Of a stretch of DNA of 64,000 bases, positions 37,644-45,789 are shown piece after piece (within the stretch, counting starts at the first letter, position 1; each line of letters starts with the position of its first letter). The DNA lies in contig CALJES010000005.1 in NCBI GenBank assembly GCA_938074205.1, positions 25,595-89,594 of the forward strand, given 5' to 3'. The position numbers were made by a program, and so were the translations under genes. The notes below the pieces were generated by a model. That model was not told the origin of the DNA. It searched no databases and saw only the letters and a list, made by a program, of their open reading frames with translations. The stretch is from an uncultured bacterium. Lineage in GTDB: Bacteria > Armatimonadota > UBA5829.

Positions 37644-38549
37644 CTAGCTAACCTGGCTTCCGTAAGCTGTCTGCCAGAGGCCGTAGCCTGCATTGTAGCG
37701 AGCGCGGACGCCGTATATGTATTGATCGCGCATAAACCCGCTCTCGGAGTCTGCCTCGAGAGCCGCGAACTCCACCGGCGTGCGAAGCTGGAGCAGAATG
37801 GGCTTGAGGATCCCTTTTGTCGAAAGGACGAACCAGTTGTTGGGATCAGTCAGATACGGCGATACGATCAAATCCAGCTTGCCACGCAGAACGTTGGAAG
37901 ATAGCCTGGCAGTGGTTGAGCCCTCCTCTGGCCAGTAGGTGGATTCCAAAAGCTCCATGGCGGTCCACTGCAGGTCTGGGGGCACCACCAGCACGTCTGG
38001 CACAATTCCCAACAGCTTCCCGCGATCGTCCTTGAACTTCATCATCGCCGTAATCGCGCTCTGAAGCGCGGCAGCATCCAGAGGAAGCGTCCCCTTGTTC
38101 GACTGCGTCCCGGATTCGCCTGTAGCATGGTCAGTGTCGAAGAAATACTGGCCGTCATAACACGGCGTGCTGAACCCGTTTGCAAGCAGGGTAAACACCA
38201 GCTCGTCCATATGGCGCTTCACCTCGCGCGCCAGCGACTGCACGCGCAGCCTGATTTGGCCGTATTTATCGTCCTCGATTGCTGCGCGCTCTATTGCGAT
38301 AGAGGACTCCCAGGTCTTGTTTCGGATGGTGTAACTGTGCTCCAGAAGTCCCAGAGGCATGCGTTCATCTGTGAACTCCCTAACTCTTGGCACAGCTCCC
38401 AGCCAGGCGTATACTTCCTCGTCAGATTCGGACGGCACTATTGTCGCGATGCGCTCGTAGTCGCCGACCGCCGAATCCAGCGCCTCGAAGAACACGGTTT
38501 TCAGTCCGTCCTCGAGCAGTTTGGGTGTATCTGATCTGGTAAGCGGCAT
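37644..38549 (-). CDS. major capsid protein, Mu gpT-like
   Basis: The 301-residue head protein. Features of the Mu gpT family are strong: an N-terminal MPLTRSDTPKLLEDGLKTVF, EEVYAWLGAVPRVREF, the IRNKTWESSIAIERAAIEDD block, FTLLANGFSTPCYDGQYFFD, and the C-terminal MRDQYIYGVRARYNAGYGLW. I use the ATG at 38549, preceded by AAAGGAG; a longer frame overlaps the decoration gene. It follows the decoration protein and protease/scaffold genes, as in transposable phages of the Mu type. Confidence 0.9.
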   Translation of the reverse strand: MPLTRSDTPKLLEDGLKTVFFEALDSAVGDYERIATIVPSESDEEVYAWLGAVPRVREFTDERMPLGLLEHSYTIRNKTWESSIAIERAAIEDDKYGQIRLRVQSLAREVKRHMDELVFTLLANGFSTPCYDGQYFFDTDHATGESGTQSNKGTLPLDAAALQSAITAMMKFKDDRGKLLGIVPDVLVVPPDLQWTAMELLESTYWPEEGSTTARLSSNVLRGKLDLIVSPYLTDPNNWFVLSTKGILKPILLQLRTPVEFAALEADSESGFMRDQYIYGVRARYNAGYGLWQTAYGSQVS

Positions 38550-38616
38550 TGTGTTGCTCCTTTCTTGGTATGTTGATAGTTGTAGTAGGCCGGCAACAGC
38601 AGGCTGTGCCGGCTTT

Positions 38617-39033
38617 TTAACTTGCGTATCGGTCGATGCGGATTCGCACCTGTGTGGGCGATATGCTCTCGACGGCCACTCCGGCCTTGATGCCATTTGT
38701 GGTTGCGGCGTCGGTGACGGTTTGGTTGTCCACTATATTGAACTCGACGCCTACGTCCGTCTGCGCGCCGTTTGCCCCGCCGTCGATAAAGACGAAAGTG
38801 CCTGTGGTTTCAACCCTGATCGACAGATCTCCAGGGTTGCCGGCGGAGTTATCGAGCGTTTCGTAGGCTACGCCTGCGAACTTTTCGCCTGCGGTATCCG
38901 AGGCATTTGTGGCGTAGCCGGCGGAGTTGATGCTGACCAGCGCGCCCTTAGGGATCTTCACGGCAGCCATCGGATAGCTGATCAGCTTGCCATCTTTTCT
39001 CTTTGCTTCTCTTGCTGTTGTGGTTGCGGTCAT
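38617..39033 (-). CDS. capsid decoration protein-like (DUF2190 type)
   Basis: A 138-residue beta-rich protein: AAVKIPKGALVSINSAGYAT, EKFAGVAYETLDNSAG, LSIRVETTGTFVFIDGG. This pattern of repeated short strands and Gly/Ala-rich loops fits the DUF2190/cement proteins that decorate phage heads. AAAGGAG stands before the ATG. It is immediately upstream of the major capsid gene, the normal position. It likely stabilises the shell. Confidence 0.7.
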   Translation of the reverse strand: MTATTTAREAKRKDGKLISYPMAAVKIPKGALVSINSAGYATNASDTAGEKFAGVAYETLDNSAGNPGDLSIRVETTGTFVFIDGGANGAQTDVGVEFNIVDNQTVTDAATTNGIKAGVAVESISPTQVRIRIDRYAS

Positions 39034-39089
39034 GGTATGCTCCTTTCGTGTTGTGATTTGCCGCTATGCGGCGGCAGAGATGATGCGCA

Positions 39090-39491
39090 TTGCCGAAAGA
39101 CCCCATCCCCAACCAGATAGATCGAATTGGAAACCGGCGGCTGGCGGGGTGTACGGCTAAGTTCGCGGCACTGCTGCTTGTGGGGATCGGCGTTTTGGCT
39201 GTCACCACTCGGACTACACGCGATCCGGGCACCAGGTTCGCAGTAGCTGTGGGGCTTTGCGGGCTGCTTTTCGGATTTTACGTGTCGCTTCTTTCGACGT
39301 GGGCAAGCAGGGTTCTCAGTTGGTTCTTTGTGCTGTTCCCGATAGCCGCCACGCTGGTGATGTATGTATGCCGGACGATGCTGGGCTGGTCTGACGAGCT
39401 GCCGCTGAGATTGGTTCTTGCGCCGCTTGCGTTTGCCGCCGGTTTCCTGGTGGGGAAGGGGAGGTTAGCAAGGGTTCAGCGGTTGCGGTAG
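39090..39491 (+). CDS. small four-helix membrane protein, opposite strand in phage region
   Basis: A 133-residue frame with four well-separated hydrophobic spans (FAALLLVGIGVLAV, FAVAVGLCGLLFGFYVSLL, VLSWFFVLFPIAATLVMYV, LVLAPLAFAAGFLVG) and basic cytoplasmic loops. It starts with TTG and has a poor ribosome site. It fills a 440-base gap in the otherwise compact minus-strand operon and ends 16 bases into the protease/scaffold gene, tail to tail. The clean helix pattern argues for a real gene; function unknown. It could be a cargo gene acquired by the element. Confidence 0.45.
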   Translation: MPKDPIPNQIDRIGNRRLAGCTAKFAALLLVGIGVLAVTTRTTRDPGTRFAVAVGLCGLLFGFYVSLLSTWASRVLSWFFVLFPIAATLVMYVCRTMLGWSDELPLRLVLAPLAFAAGFLVGKGRLARVQRLR

Positions 39492-40213
39492 CGCTCTACT
39501 TGGCTCGTGGTGACGCCTAGCTTGGCGAATACCTCGGGCTCCTCGCCTGCGATATCCCCTGCCTCAGCTAGCTCAGCAAATTCGATCACCTTCGGCTGAG
39601 ACTCCAGAAACCACAAAAACAACCTCCTGACTGGCATAGCCTCACCGCCGAACGTTATCGCGTTGGAGTCGTCCGACTCGAGTATCGCCCTTGCGAAAAG
39701 CTCCGCTGCTGGCACGAGCTTGCCCTCGCGCTTGAGCCTTTCTATCTCGATTTCGGCATCTTTGCGGCGGATTTCTTGGCGAAGCCGCTCAGCCTCGGTA
39801 ACTGCGGAAAACGGCTCGTCAAGGACTAGCTCCGATTGCGCCGGAATAGATAACTGGCTGCCGGCGAAGACCGTGGCGTCGGCGACTCTCGGCTCGCGCA
39901 CGAGCGAAACCTCCAAAATTGCGCTTTTATCGTTTCGAAGGGCGACCGAAAGCCGACGCGCGTTTGCGGCCTTCACAAGCTCCCAGGCAGCGCGGGTGAA
40001 TCGGAGCCTGCCGAAGAGTTCCTTGCCCTTGCGGTATACGGACTTCACGACCCCGAGCGCGCCGTCGAAAGGTGTGGCGATGTGCTCAATGCGTATAGGT
40101 GCTTCGGTCGTATTTTGGACGATGCGATCGAGGTCCTCTTCTGTTATCTCGACTCCTCTATCTGGATAACTACCCGCCTCAAATAACTTGGCTTCTCTTT
40201 CGATTGTGTCCAC
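39476..40213 (-). CDS. prohead protease/scaffold protein (Mu I/Z-like)
   Basis: About 245 residues. The N-terminal half looks like the Mu gpI-type head maturation protease: FEAGSYPDRGVEITEEDL, IRIEHIATPFDGALGVVKSVY (candidate catalytic His), and SVALRNDKSAILEVSLVREPRVADATVF. The middle is a highly charged coiled coil (AERLRQEIRRKDAEIEIERLKREG), as in scaffolds. The C-terminus is helical. I place the start at GTG 40213, 11 bases after GGAAGGGAG and past the portal stop; the longer frame overlaps the portal. It would shape and then clear the procapsid. Confidence 0.75.
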   Translation of the reverse strand: MDTIEREAKLFEAGSYPDRGVEITEEDLDRIVQNTTEAPIRIEHIATPFDGALGVVKSVYRKGKELFGRLRFTRAAWELVKAANARRLSVALRNDKSAILEVSLVREPRVADATVFAGSQLSIPAQSELVLDEPFSAVTEAERLRQEIRRKDAEIEIERLKREGKLVPAAELFARAILESDDSNAITFGGEAMPVRRLFLWFLESQPKVIEFAELAEAGDIAGEEPEVFAKLGVTTSQVERYRNR

Positions 40214-40235
40214 GTTGATCTTAACTCCCTTCCTT

Positions 40236-41501
40236 TCAAATTTCTGACGGTGAAACATTTCCATCCCCCGGAATACCCAGGTACTCCCGAATCCAGCCCT
40301 CGTTCGGCCGCACCACATTGCCCGCCACCAGTTTGGCTATCACATCAGCAAGCGACTCCAAATCCCGATCCTCAAGCGGACCCAGACTGAAAACGGGATA
40401 CGCACCGGCACTGAAGTTGTAGTCAACCAGTCGCCGGATCACCTGCTCGCGCATAATCGACTCCTCCAGGTCCCGCTTCAGCTTCGCCAGGCACATCTTC
40501 AACACGCTCAGGTGCACCTTCGCAAGCGCAAACGAGCCGACGCGCATGCCCTCCTCAGTGAGCAATGTCTGATGCAGGATAGCCTTTGCAATCTGCCTGT
40601 CGTGAAACTCCAGCGCCTGCAAATATCCTGCCTCGCCGCCCCTGTGCGCCTCCAGAAGCTCGATCTGCACATCTTCCGGGATGACTATCGCCGTCTCCTG
40701 TTGGATCTTCTCGAGCACGCGCAGCAGCTCTTCCTGGGCAGCCTTCGGCGTGCCGCGTTTGTAGGAGCCTTTTGCCGTAGGCGAGCCGTATTTCTCCAAG
40801 TAAAGGTTCATAAACCGCATCAGCACGTCTTTCGACCAGTAGTGCTTATAGGCGGCGCGCAGATCGGACGTGCCGTAAGGCGATTCATACCGCGGATTGT
40901 AAGAGTAGATTATGAACTTCTCCGGCGGCAGGTGCGTTTCGTTGATATTAGCCTTTCCCACCACAGGCGATGATCCCGCGAATCCCGTGCGTTTCAGCGA
41001 CTTTATGTTCAGAAACTCATCTGTCACGAACTCGAAGGTGGACGGGTCCTTCGCCTTGATCGAAGCAAGCCCTATCATGCCGGCGTAAGGCTGCCTGTCG
41101 ATGATGCGGTAGTTTATCTCGAGTATAGAAAAGCCTTTCGCAATGGCGTCCAGCGCATTGGCGAGCACGTCCAAGATGGAGCCGCGCATATCCTCCAGCG
41201 CAAAACGGACGAAATCTGCAATGCGAACGTCCTCCGGATAATCCGAAGCAGGATGTATTTCCCAACCGCGGGAGAGCACTGCAAACTTCTTGATCGCCAG
41301 GCAGGCTTGAACTTGCGCGTCCTGCTGCATCTGATCATAAACCGCGTATCCTCGCTTGCCCACAAGATCGTCCGGGTTGCACGGCGGAATGCCCTTCAGC
41401 ACGGCAGGCAAACCTCCGCGAGCCGAGGCAACCTCCCCAAGCGGCGGCGGACGCCGAAGACTTGCCTTGCGCGCAAACGCATGAAAAAACCGAATTGACA
41501 T
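40236..41501 (-). CDS. phage portal protein (DUF935, Mu gp29-like)
   Basis: The ring through which DNA enters the head. About 421 residues of the DUF935 family: QMQQDAQVQACLAIKKFAVL, GWEIHPASDYPED, AIAKGFSILEINYR, LPPEKFIIYSYNPRYESPYG and the long helical C-terminus (FHDRQIAKAILHQTLLTEEG). AAAGGAG lies 11 bases before the ATG at 41501. The order portal, protease/scaffold, decoration, capsid matches Mu-type heads. The Mu gp30/F homologue that usually follows the portal is missing. Confidence 0.88.
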   Translation of the reverse strand: MSIRFFHAFARKASLRRPPPLGEVASARGGLPAVLKGIPPCNPDDLVGKRGYAVYDQMQQDAQVQACLAIKKFAVLSRGWEIHPASDYPEDVRIADFVRFALEDMRGSILDVLANALDAIAKGFSILEINYRIIDRQPYAGMIGLASIKAKDPSTFEFVTDEFLNIKSLKRTGFAGSSPVVGKANINETHLPPEKFIIYSYNPRYESPYGTSDLRAAYKHYWSKDVLMRFMNLYLEKYGSPTAKGSYKRGTPKAAQEELLRVLEKIQQETAIVIPEDVQIELLEAHRGGEAGYLQALEFHDRQIAKAILHQTLLTEEGMRVGSFALAKVHLSVLKMCLAKLKRDLEESIMREQVIRRLVDYNFSAGAYPVFSLGPLEDRDLESLADVIAKLVAGNVVRPNEGWIREYLGIPGDGNVSPSEI

Positions 41502-41643
41502 ACTCAAACATTCTCCTTTCATGTATAGTGGGCTCTAGTGTAATATGTTTGCGTTCGCCTGTGCGCCGGCTGAGCTTCACTTGATCCGGGATGCTAAGAA
41601 TGACAACTGACAAACACAGCAATACGCGTTCGGAGGTGTAAGA

Positions 41644-42504
41644 ATGGACATAATCTCGCAAATATTCTGGTTCATAATCCTGATATCGTTCATGCTGCCG
41701 GGCTTCAAGCAGCGGATGCTGGATTCCGCTCGATTGCGCCTCATACACTTGCTCGAAAAGAAGCGAGGCTCCCGCGTCATTACCCTAATTCACCGCCAGG
41801 AGCAGATGGCTTTATTCGGCATCCCCTTCTTCCGCTACATTAACATCGACGACAGCGAGCAAGTCCTCAGAGCGATACGGCTCACACCTGCGCACATGCC
41901 AATCGACATGGTTCTGCACACACCGGGAGGTCTGGTGCTCGCAAGCGAACAGATTGCAATGGCTCTTCGCGCCCACGAAGCTCCCGTTACCGTGTTCGTG
42001 CCCCACTACGCTATGTCCGGAGGCACGATGATAGCCCTGGCCGCAAATCATATCGTTATGGACAAGAACGCCGTGCTGGGGCCGGTCGACCCCCAACTGG
42101 GCGAGTATCCGGCTGCCTCGATCATCAAAGCAGTTGAAACCAAACCCATAAGCGAAGTCGAGGACAAAACCCTCATATACGCCGATATAGCTCGCAAGGC
42201 AATCGACCAGGTCAGATGCGTGCTCAAATATCTGCTAGCCGAAAAGTTCGACGAGGCCAAAGCCGAAGAGCTTGCGCGCACACTCAGCGAAGGACGCTGG
42301 ACCCACGACTATCCGATCACCGTCGATGAGCTAATTGAAATGGGAATCGACGTGTCCACAGACGTCCCCGAAGAAGTATATGCCCTGATGGATCTATATC
42401 CTCAGCCGGCACAGCGCAGACCCAGCGTGGAGTTCATCCCGATGCCCTACGGTCCGCCTTCCCTGCCAACACCTAAACCCGGGCAGAAAGGTGACAAGGT
42501 TTGA
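41644..42504 (+). CDS. SDH-type membrane serine proteinase (ClpP class)
   Basis: A 286-residue protein with an N-terminal transmembrane helix (IFWFIILISFMLPG) and a ClpP/crotonase-fold domain of the SDH_sah/NfeD-related type. The oxyanion motif is LHTPGG (91-96), the nucleophile is probably Ser125 in PHYAMSGGTMIALAA, and a Lys-type second residue would lie in the following helix region; LGPVDPQLGEYPA is typical. The C-terminal tail is Pro-rich. GGAGGTG precedes the ATG. It is a bacterial/archaeal housekeeping-type gene, on the opposite strand from the phage genes it separates. Phage morphogenesis is not its usual role. Confidence 0.85.
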   Translation: MDIISQIFWFIILISFMLPGFKQRMLDSARLRLIHLLEKKRGSRVITLIHRQEQMALFGIPFFRYINIDDSEQVLRAIRLTPAHMPIDMVLHTPGGLVLASEQIAMALRAHEAPVTVFVPHYAMSGGTMIALAANHIVMDKNAVLGPVDPQLGEYPAASIIKAVETKPISEVEDKTLIYADIARKAIDQVRCVLKYLLAEKFDEAKAEELARTLSEGRWTHDYPITVDELIEMGIDVSTDVPEEVYALMDLYPQPAQRRPSVEFIPMPYGPPSLPTPKPGQKGDKV

Positions 42505-42522
42505 ATCCGACCGCGCCACGTT

Positions 42523-42900
42523 TTAGGCGTCGACAACTGCAAAGATCAGCCCCAGGTTTCCCTCCGGGAACGCCATCGCGCCCATGAACTCGTCATAGGC
42601 TGCCCAATACACCGTGTACGTGCCAGCGGGAAGCCCCAAGGTAGCCAACACCGGCTGCTGGGCAATTCCGCGAAGAACCAACAGTAGGTCCCAGTTGGTA
42701 AGGCTCGGAGCAGCATCGAATCTGACGGCGACCATCGCGGGACAGCCGTCGGCAAGTGCCACCGCCCCAATGGTAACTTTTGAATCTTCGGCCAGCGCAA
42801 GAGTAAAGCTGCCGCTGCTTTCGCCACCGACATCCGCGATCTGGATGCCTCGCCTGGTGCGAAGCGAGGTCTGAATGGGTATTACGTTTTGAGTGGCCAC
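42523..42900 (-). CDS. protein of unknown function
   Basis: A 125-residue soluble protein with a GTG start, ten bases after AAGGAGG. The sequence is beta-rich and low in charge: RRGIQIADVGGESSGSF, VTIGAVALADGCPAMVAV, LGLPAGTYTVYWAAYDEF. No motif is recognised. It lies between the SDH proteinase and the PEP-CTERM gene, after the terminator of the latter, so it must have its own promoter or depend on read-through. It could belong to the phage element (a decoration-like fold) or be host cargo. Confidence 0.55.
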   Translation of the reverse strand: MATQNVIPIQTSLRTRRGIQIADVGGESSGSFTLALAEDSKVTIGAVALADGCPAMVAVRFDAAPSLTNWDLLLVLRGIAQQPVLATLGLPAGTYTVYWAAYDEFMGAMAFPEGNLGLIFAVVDA

Positions 42901-42944
42901 GCGTTTTCCTCCTTGGAACGTATTCGATGGTCGATAAAAACTGC

Positions 42945-42971
42945 AAAAAAAGACCCGCCTTTCGGCGGGTC
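42945..42971 (-). terminator. intrinsic terminator of the PEP-CTERM gene
   Basis: On the minus strand a perfect 8-bp stem (GACCCGCC / GGCGGGTC) with a GAAA tetraloop is followed by seven T residues. It lies about 30 bases after the PEP-CTERM stop and is the best intrinsic terminator in the window. Confidence 0.9.
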
Positions 42972-43002
42972 AAAAGGAAACTCGTTCTGCGTTCTGACTT
43001 GA

Positions 43003-43749
43003 CTAACTTCTGCGGCGCCTAAGCACGAACATCGTGCCCCCAACTCCCGTCAGCACAGCCAAGAATCCGCCCGGCTCAGGGATTTCGCGCACTCGGAAGC
43101 TCGAAGTTCCGCTCGCCAGGTCAAATGGTGTAAGGTCGAACTGGAACTCCGACTGCATGTCGTAGATGTTCCCTACGAACTGCCACGGTGGCACGGTTTC
43201 CCCAACAGCGATCGTTCCGTAAGCCGGCACAATCACCGGGCCGCTTACCAGGTACGCAAAGGTAGCGAACCCCGGGCTGTTGTACCTGGCCTCGTAGAAC
43301 TTCCCACCAGGGAAAAGCCCGTTAGCAATTGCACCACCGACAGCACCACCCTGTTCATCGCCATCAGTAACGGTGATACCCGCGGTGGCCGTTGCTTCCC
43401 CTAGGATTGCTGGGAAGATCAGCAGGCCCGATGTGATCACAAATGTCGTGGTCGCGTGACCTGCCTGCACGTTGAAGGCCAGGTTGATGATCGGGTCAGG
43501 GTCCACAGAAATTAGCACCTGCTTGATGACGGCGCCGTTGGCAAGACTGATATCGCGCCATTCTTTCTGTAGCATCCCATTGTAGCCCGCCAGTTCGGCC
43601 GCGTTGTCTATCACAACGCTGACGGCTACAACGTTTCCTTCACTGCGCACCGCCAGCGCCCAACCCTCAGTCGACGGAGCTGCGCTCGCAGAGCACGCCG
43701 CAACTATCGCCAGAACCAAAACCACTGCTCCCAACCAACTCGCTCTCAT
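43003..43749 (-). CDS. PEP-CTERM sorted surface protein
   Basis: A 248-residue exported protein. The signal peptide spans about residues 1-24 (LGAVVLVLAIVAACSASA). The C-terminus is a PEP-CTERM signal: IPEPG, a hydrophobic helix (GFLAVLTGVGGTMFVL) and RRRRS, processed by an exosortase (EpsH type) in exopolysaccharide-producing Gram-negative bacteria; that enzyme is not in the window. The body is beta-rich with no recognised domain. GGAGG precedes the ATG at 43749. It has its own promoter (43827-43855) and terminator (42945-42971), so it is an independent unit inside the phage cluster. Confidence 0.85.
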   Translation of the reverse strand: MRASWLGAVVLVLAIVAACSASAAPSTEGWALAVRSEGNVVAVSVVIDNAAELAGYNGMLQKEWRDISLANGAVIKQVLISVDPDPIINLAFNVQAGHATTTFVITSGLLIFPAILGEATATAGITVTDGDEQGGAVGGAIANGLFPGGKFYEARYNSPGFATFAYLVSGPVIVPAYGTIAVGETVPPWQFVGNIYDMQSEFQFDLTPFDLASGTSSFRVREIPEPGGFLAVLTGVGGTMFVLRRRRS

Positions 43750-43826
43750 AGCACCTTTCCTCCAATCCTTGTGGCGCTTCTGCATTTGGGAGTCAAGCAA
43801 GGGCACCACGTCCCTCGTCAGTTCGC

Positions 43827-43855
43827 AATATATCCCAAGGTACGGGGTTTGTCAA
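43827..43855 (-). promoter_or_regulatory. sigma-70 promoter of the PEP-CTERM gene
   Basis: TTGACA (43855-43850) and TATATT (43832-43827) are 17 bases apart on the minus strand, about 80 bases before the start codon. It shows that this gene is transcribed apart from the terminase genes upstream. Confidence 0.75.
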
Positions 43856-43920
43856 CCGTCCGTAGAAAATTTTATTCAACTATTTTTTGGGCTTGTTTTT
43901 GGGCTCCAATTAGTATTGTG

Positions 43921-45243
43921 TCACCATCCGTACATTGTAGACCTCATGCCGCTTGCTAAGTAACTCGCCGATGCGCCCATTTGCCTCGCCTGTCTACACG
44001 CAAGGGCCAACGCGACAACTAAATCATCGGTGCAGCCAGCGCCTGCCTGTAGCCTAACATTGCCCGCTTCGGTCAGCCGATACTCGAAATACTGCAGCTC
44101 GCGCAGGAGCTCCTCGTGCCGAGGAATCGCAATCGCCCTCCGAGCAAACCTCAGCGCCAGCTCATCAATCAGCTCGCGCTTCGACTGATTTGTGAACACA
44201 ATGCCTTCCACACGCGTATCCAGGCAATCCTCATACGCTCTTGCTCTCAATTGTTCTAGTAGAGGATCGCCAATGGATGTTTGATCAGTCAAAACCGCTG
44301 AAACCCCATGCCGCCGCAGAAAATCCACGGCCCGGTTGATCTGCAGGTGCCAACTGATTCCATTAAACCGTTCGATCCCTGTAACCGCCAGCGTAGACCC
44401 GGCAACTCCCACAGCCACAAGCGCGGTGTAATCGCCGTAGCGCGCCCAGTCAATCCCTGCCGCCACAAACTCGTAATCGGGCGCGTTGGGATGATAGTCC
44501 GCAAGCGCCGCTTCGATATCGTCCCACGTAAATACGCTCGACTGGTCATCCACAAACTGCGCCTCGTATTCGACAGCAAACTGCCTCGGCGTAAGCTCTG
44601 CCCGTTGCGACTCAATGTACTCCCTACAGATGTGAGGGTTCAACCACGACGGAAACCGAAAAGAACGTATCGGCCGCGCGTGGTTGGAAGAGCTACTATT
44701 CATCTGTCCTTGCACGAATGCCCTGTAGAAATGGTTCTTACCGAACGGGGTGGAGATCATCACCAGTTTTCCCCCATTATCGGCGAGCATCGGAGCTATC
44801 ACCTCTTGAATTACGCTGTCTCGGACGTAGGCGGCCTCGTCCACTATTACCCTGTGCGCGGCGTGCCCGCGCAGGTTGCGGCCGTCTTCGTCGGCTGTGC
44901 GAGCCATAATCAAACTGCGCCCCACGTTGATTTTGGGATACGGCGTGCGGATGACCTTAGTCACGCTGCGCGTCAGGCTCGAACCCAACAGCAACCTCTC
45001 AACCGTATCCGATATCAGGCGGCTCTGGTCATAGGTGGGGCTAACTACCATCTGAACGCTGCCCGGACAGGCTATCGCCATAGATGCCACGTCCACGGCT
45101 GCTGACTCAGTCTTTCCCCATCTTCGCCCACACGCAGCAACCTTGACCGGCGAATCATCCAGCATCCAAATCCTCTGCGTCTCATGCGGCTTCCATCCCC
45201 AAATCCACTTTGCAATCATCAGGCGTTTCTTAGGCTCAAGCAT
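43921..45243 (-). CDS. phage terminase large subunit
   Basis: ATPase and nuclease that packages DNA into heads. From the ATG at 45243 it has 440 residues: Walker A-like GRRWGKT (39-45), Walker B VIVDEA (133-138), coupling motif region MISTPFG, and an RNase H-fold nuclease beginning AAGIDWARYGDYTALVAVG, with later acidic residues in LTDQTSIGD and CTDDLVVALAL. It fits the terminase-6/gp17-like class used by Mu-type phages. GAGGAGG precedes the start, which lies inside the end of the small-subunit gene. A longer frame to 45492 is discarded as overlap. Confidence 0.92.
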   Translation of the reverse strand: MLEPKKRLMIAKWIWGWKPHETQRIWMLDDSPVKVAACGRRWGKTESAAVDVASMAIACPGSVQMVVSPTYDQSRLISDTVERLLLGSSLTRSVTKVIRTPYPKINVGRSLIMARTADEDGRNLRGHAAHRVIVDEAAYVRDSVIQEVIAPMLADNGGKLVMISTPFGKNHFYRAFVQGQMNSSSSNHARPIRSFRFPSWLNPHICREYIESQRAELTPRQFAVEYEAQFVDDQSSVFTWDDIEAALADYHPNAPDYEFVAAGIDWARYGDYTALVAVGVAGSTLAVTGIERFNGISWHLQINRAVDFLRRHGVSAVLTDQTSIGDPLLEQLRARAYEDCLDTRVEGIVFTNQSKRELIDELALRFARRAIAIPRHEELLRELQYFEYRLTEAGNVRLQAGAGCTDDLVVALALACRQARQMGASASYLASGMRSTMYGW

Positions 45244-45610
45244 CGGAAGCCTCCTCATCAGAAGCCGCAAGCGCCCGATTGACGATCTCCCCCAGCGCAT
45301 CAACGGGGTCCTGGGCAGGCGTTTCGAAGGCGCCGCTGAGTTTGAGCGTTTCGAGAAGGACCTTCGGGTCCGGCTTGGCCGTGCCGCCATTGGTCTCGCA
45401 GAGTGCAGCAGCAGCCTTGAGCGCAGCCTGCCGCGCAAGCCGGAAAAGCGAACGAGCCTGCTGCTTCTCGCGCTCGCGCAGCGCATCCGCAAAGTCGGGC
45501 ATTCTCATCCAACGCATAAGCGTCCTCAGCCGCACGCCGACCATCTCAGCAACCATCCAATCCGGATAGTTCATCAACAACTCTACAGCAAGTGCACGCT
45601 TGGCATTCAT
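45236..45610 (-). CDS. phage terminase small subunit
   Basis: A 124-residue DNA-binding partner of the large terminase. The N-terminal half has a helix-turn-helix (DWMVAEMVGVRLRTLMRWM), followed by helices rich in Ala and Arg (REREKQQARSLFRLARQAAL) and an acidic tail. It starts at ATG 45610, about ten bases after GGGAGGT, which is the end of the 81-bp conserved element. Its stop overlaps the large-subunit start. It selects the DNA to be packaged; in gene transfer agents this subunit is degenerate in specificity, which cannot be judged here. Confidence 0.8.
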   Translation of the reverse strand: MNAKRALAVELLMNYPDWMVAEMVGVRLRTLMRWMRMPDFADALREREKQQARSLFRLARQAALKAAAALCETNGGTAKPDPKVLLETLKLSGAFETPAQDPVDALGEIVNRALAASDEEASDA

Positions 45611-45622
45611 CTGAAAATTTAC

Positions 45623-45703
45623 CTCCCATAATTACAAGCCCACAAAACGGGCATTTTGCTCTTAAGATGGCAAGATATTTCTGTTAAATGTTGTTCACTG
45701 GTG
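45623..45703 (-). repeat. 81-bp conserved upstream element, copy A (terminase operon)
   Basis: Read on the minus strand it begins CACCAGTGAACAACATTTA and ends GCTTGTAATTATGGGAG, just before the small terminase gene. Copy B (63396-63476, plus strand) aligns without gaps over the same 81 bases with 66 identities by manual count. The first 19 bases have one mismatch, the last 17 none; CCATCTTAAG in the middle is also invariant. TTGTAATTAT could be an extended -10 box. Its end provides the ribosome site (GGGAGG) of the terminase gene here but not in copy B. Likely a shared promoter/operator. Confidence 0.85.
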
Positions 45704-45735
45704 GTGTACACACTCGAGGCGCGCTACACCGATGT

Positions 45736-45765
45736 TTGCATTTTGAGGTCCGCTTGCGGTAAACT
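45736..45765 (+). promoter_or_regulatory. candidate promoter for the riboswitch transcript
   Basis: TTGCAT (45736-45741) and TAAACT (45760-45765) are 18 bases apart, which would start transcription near 45772, just ahead of the riboswitch. It is divergent from the terminase operon. The 354-base gap 45611-45964 therefore holds copy A of the conserved element, this promoter, the riboswitch and its terminator. Confidence 0.5.
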
Positions 45766-45789
45766 AGGTAAGCATCGAAAATACGGGTT

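Noticed and set aside
43870..43905. TTTTTTGGGCTTGTTTTTGGGCTCC as a terminator
   Set aside because: It is a short direct repeat, not a hairpin; neither strand can form a stem next to the T tract.
45702..45730. GGTGTA/TACACC inverted repeat next to element copy A as a phage end or attachment site
   Set aside because: Only six bases per arm, and no matching sequence was seen near the left border at 36000-36090.
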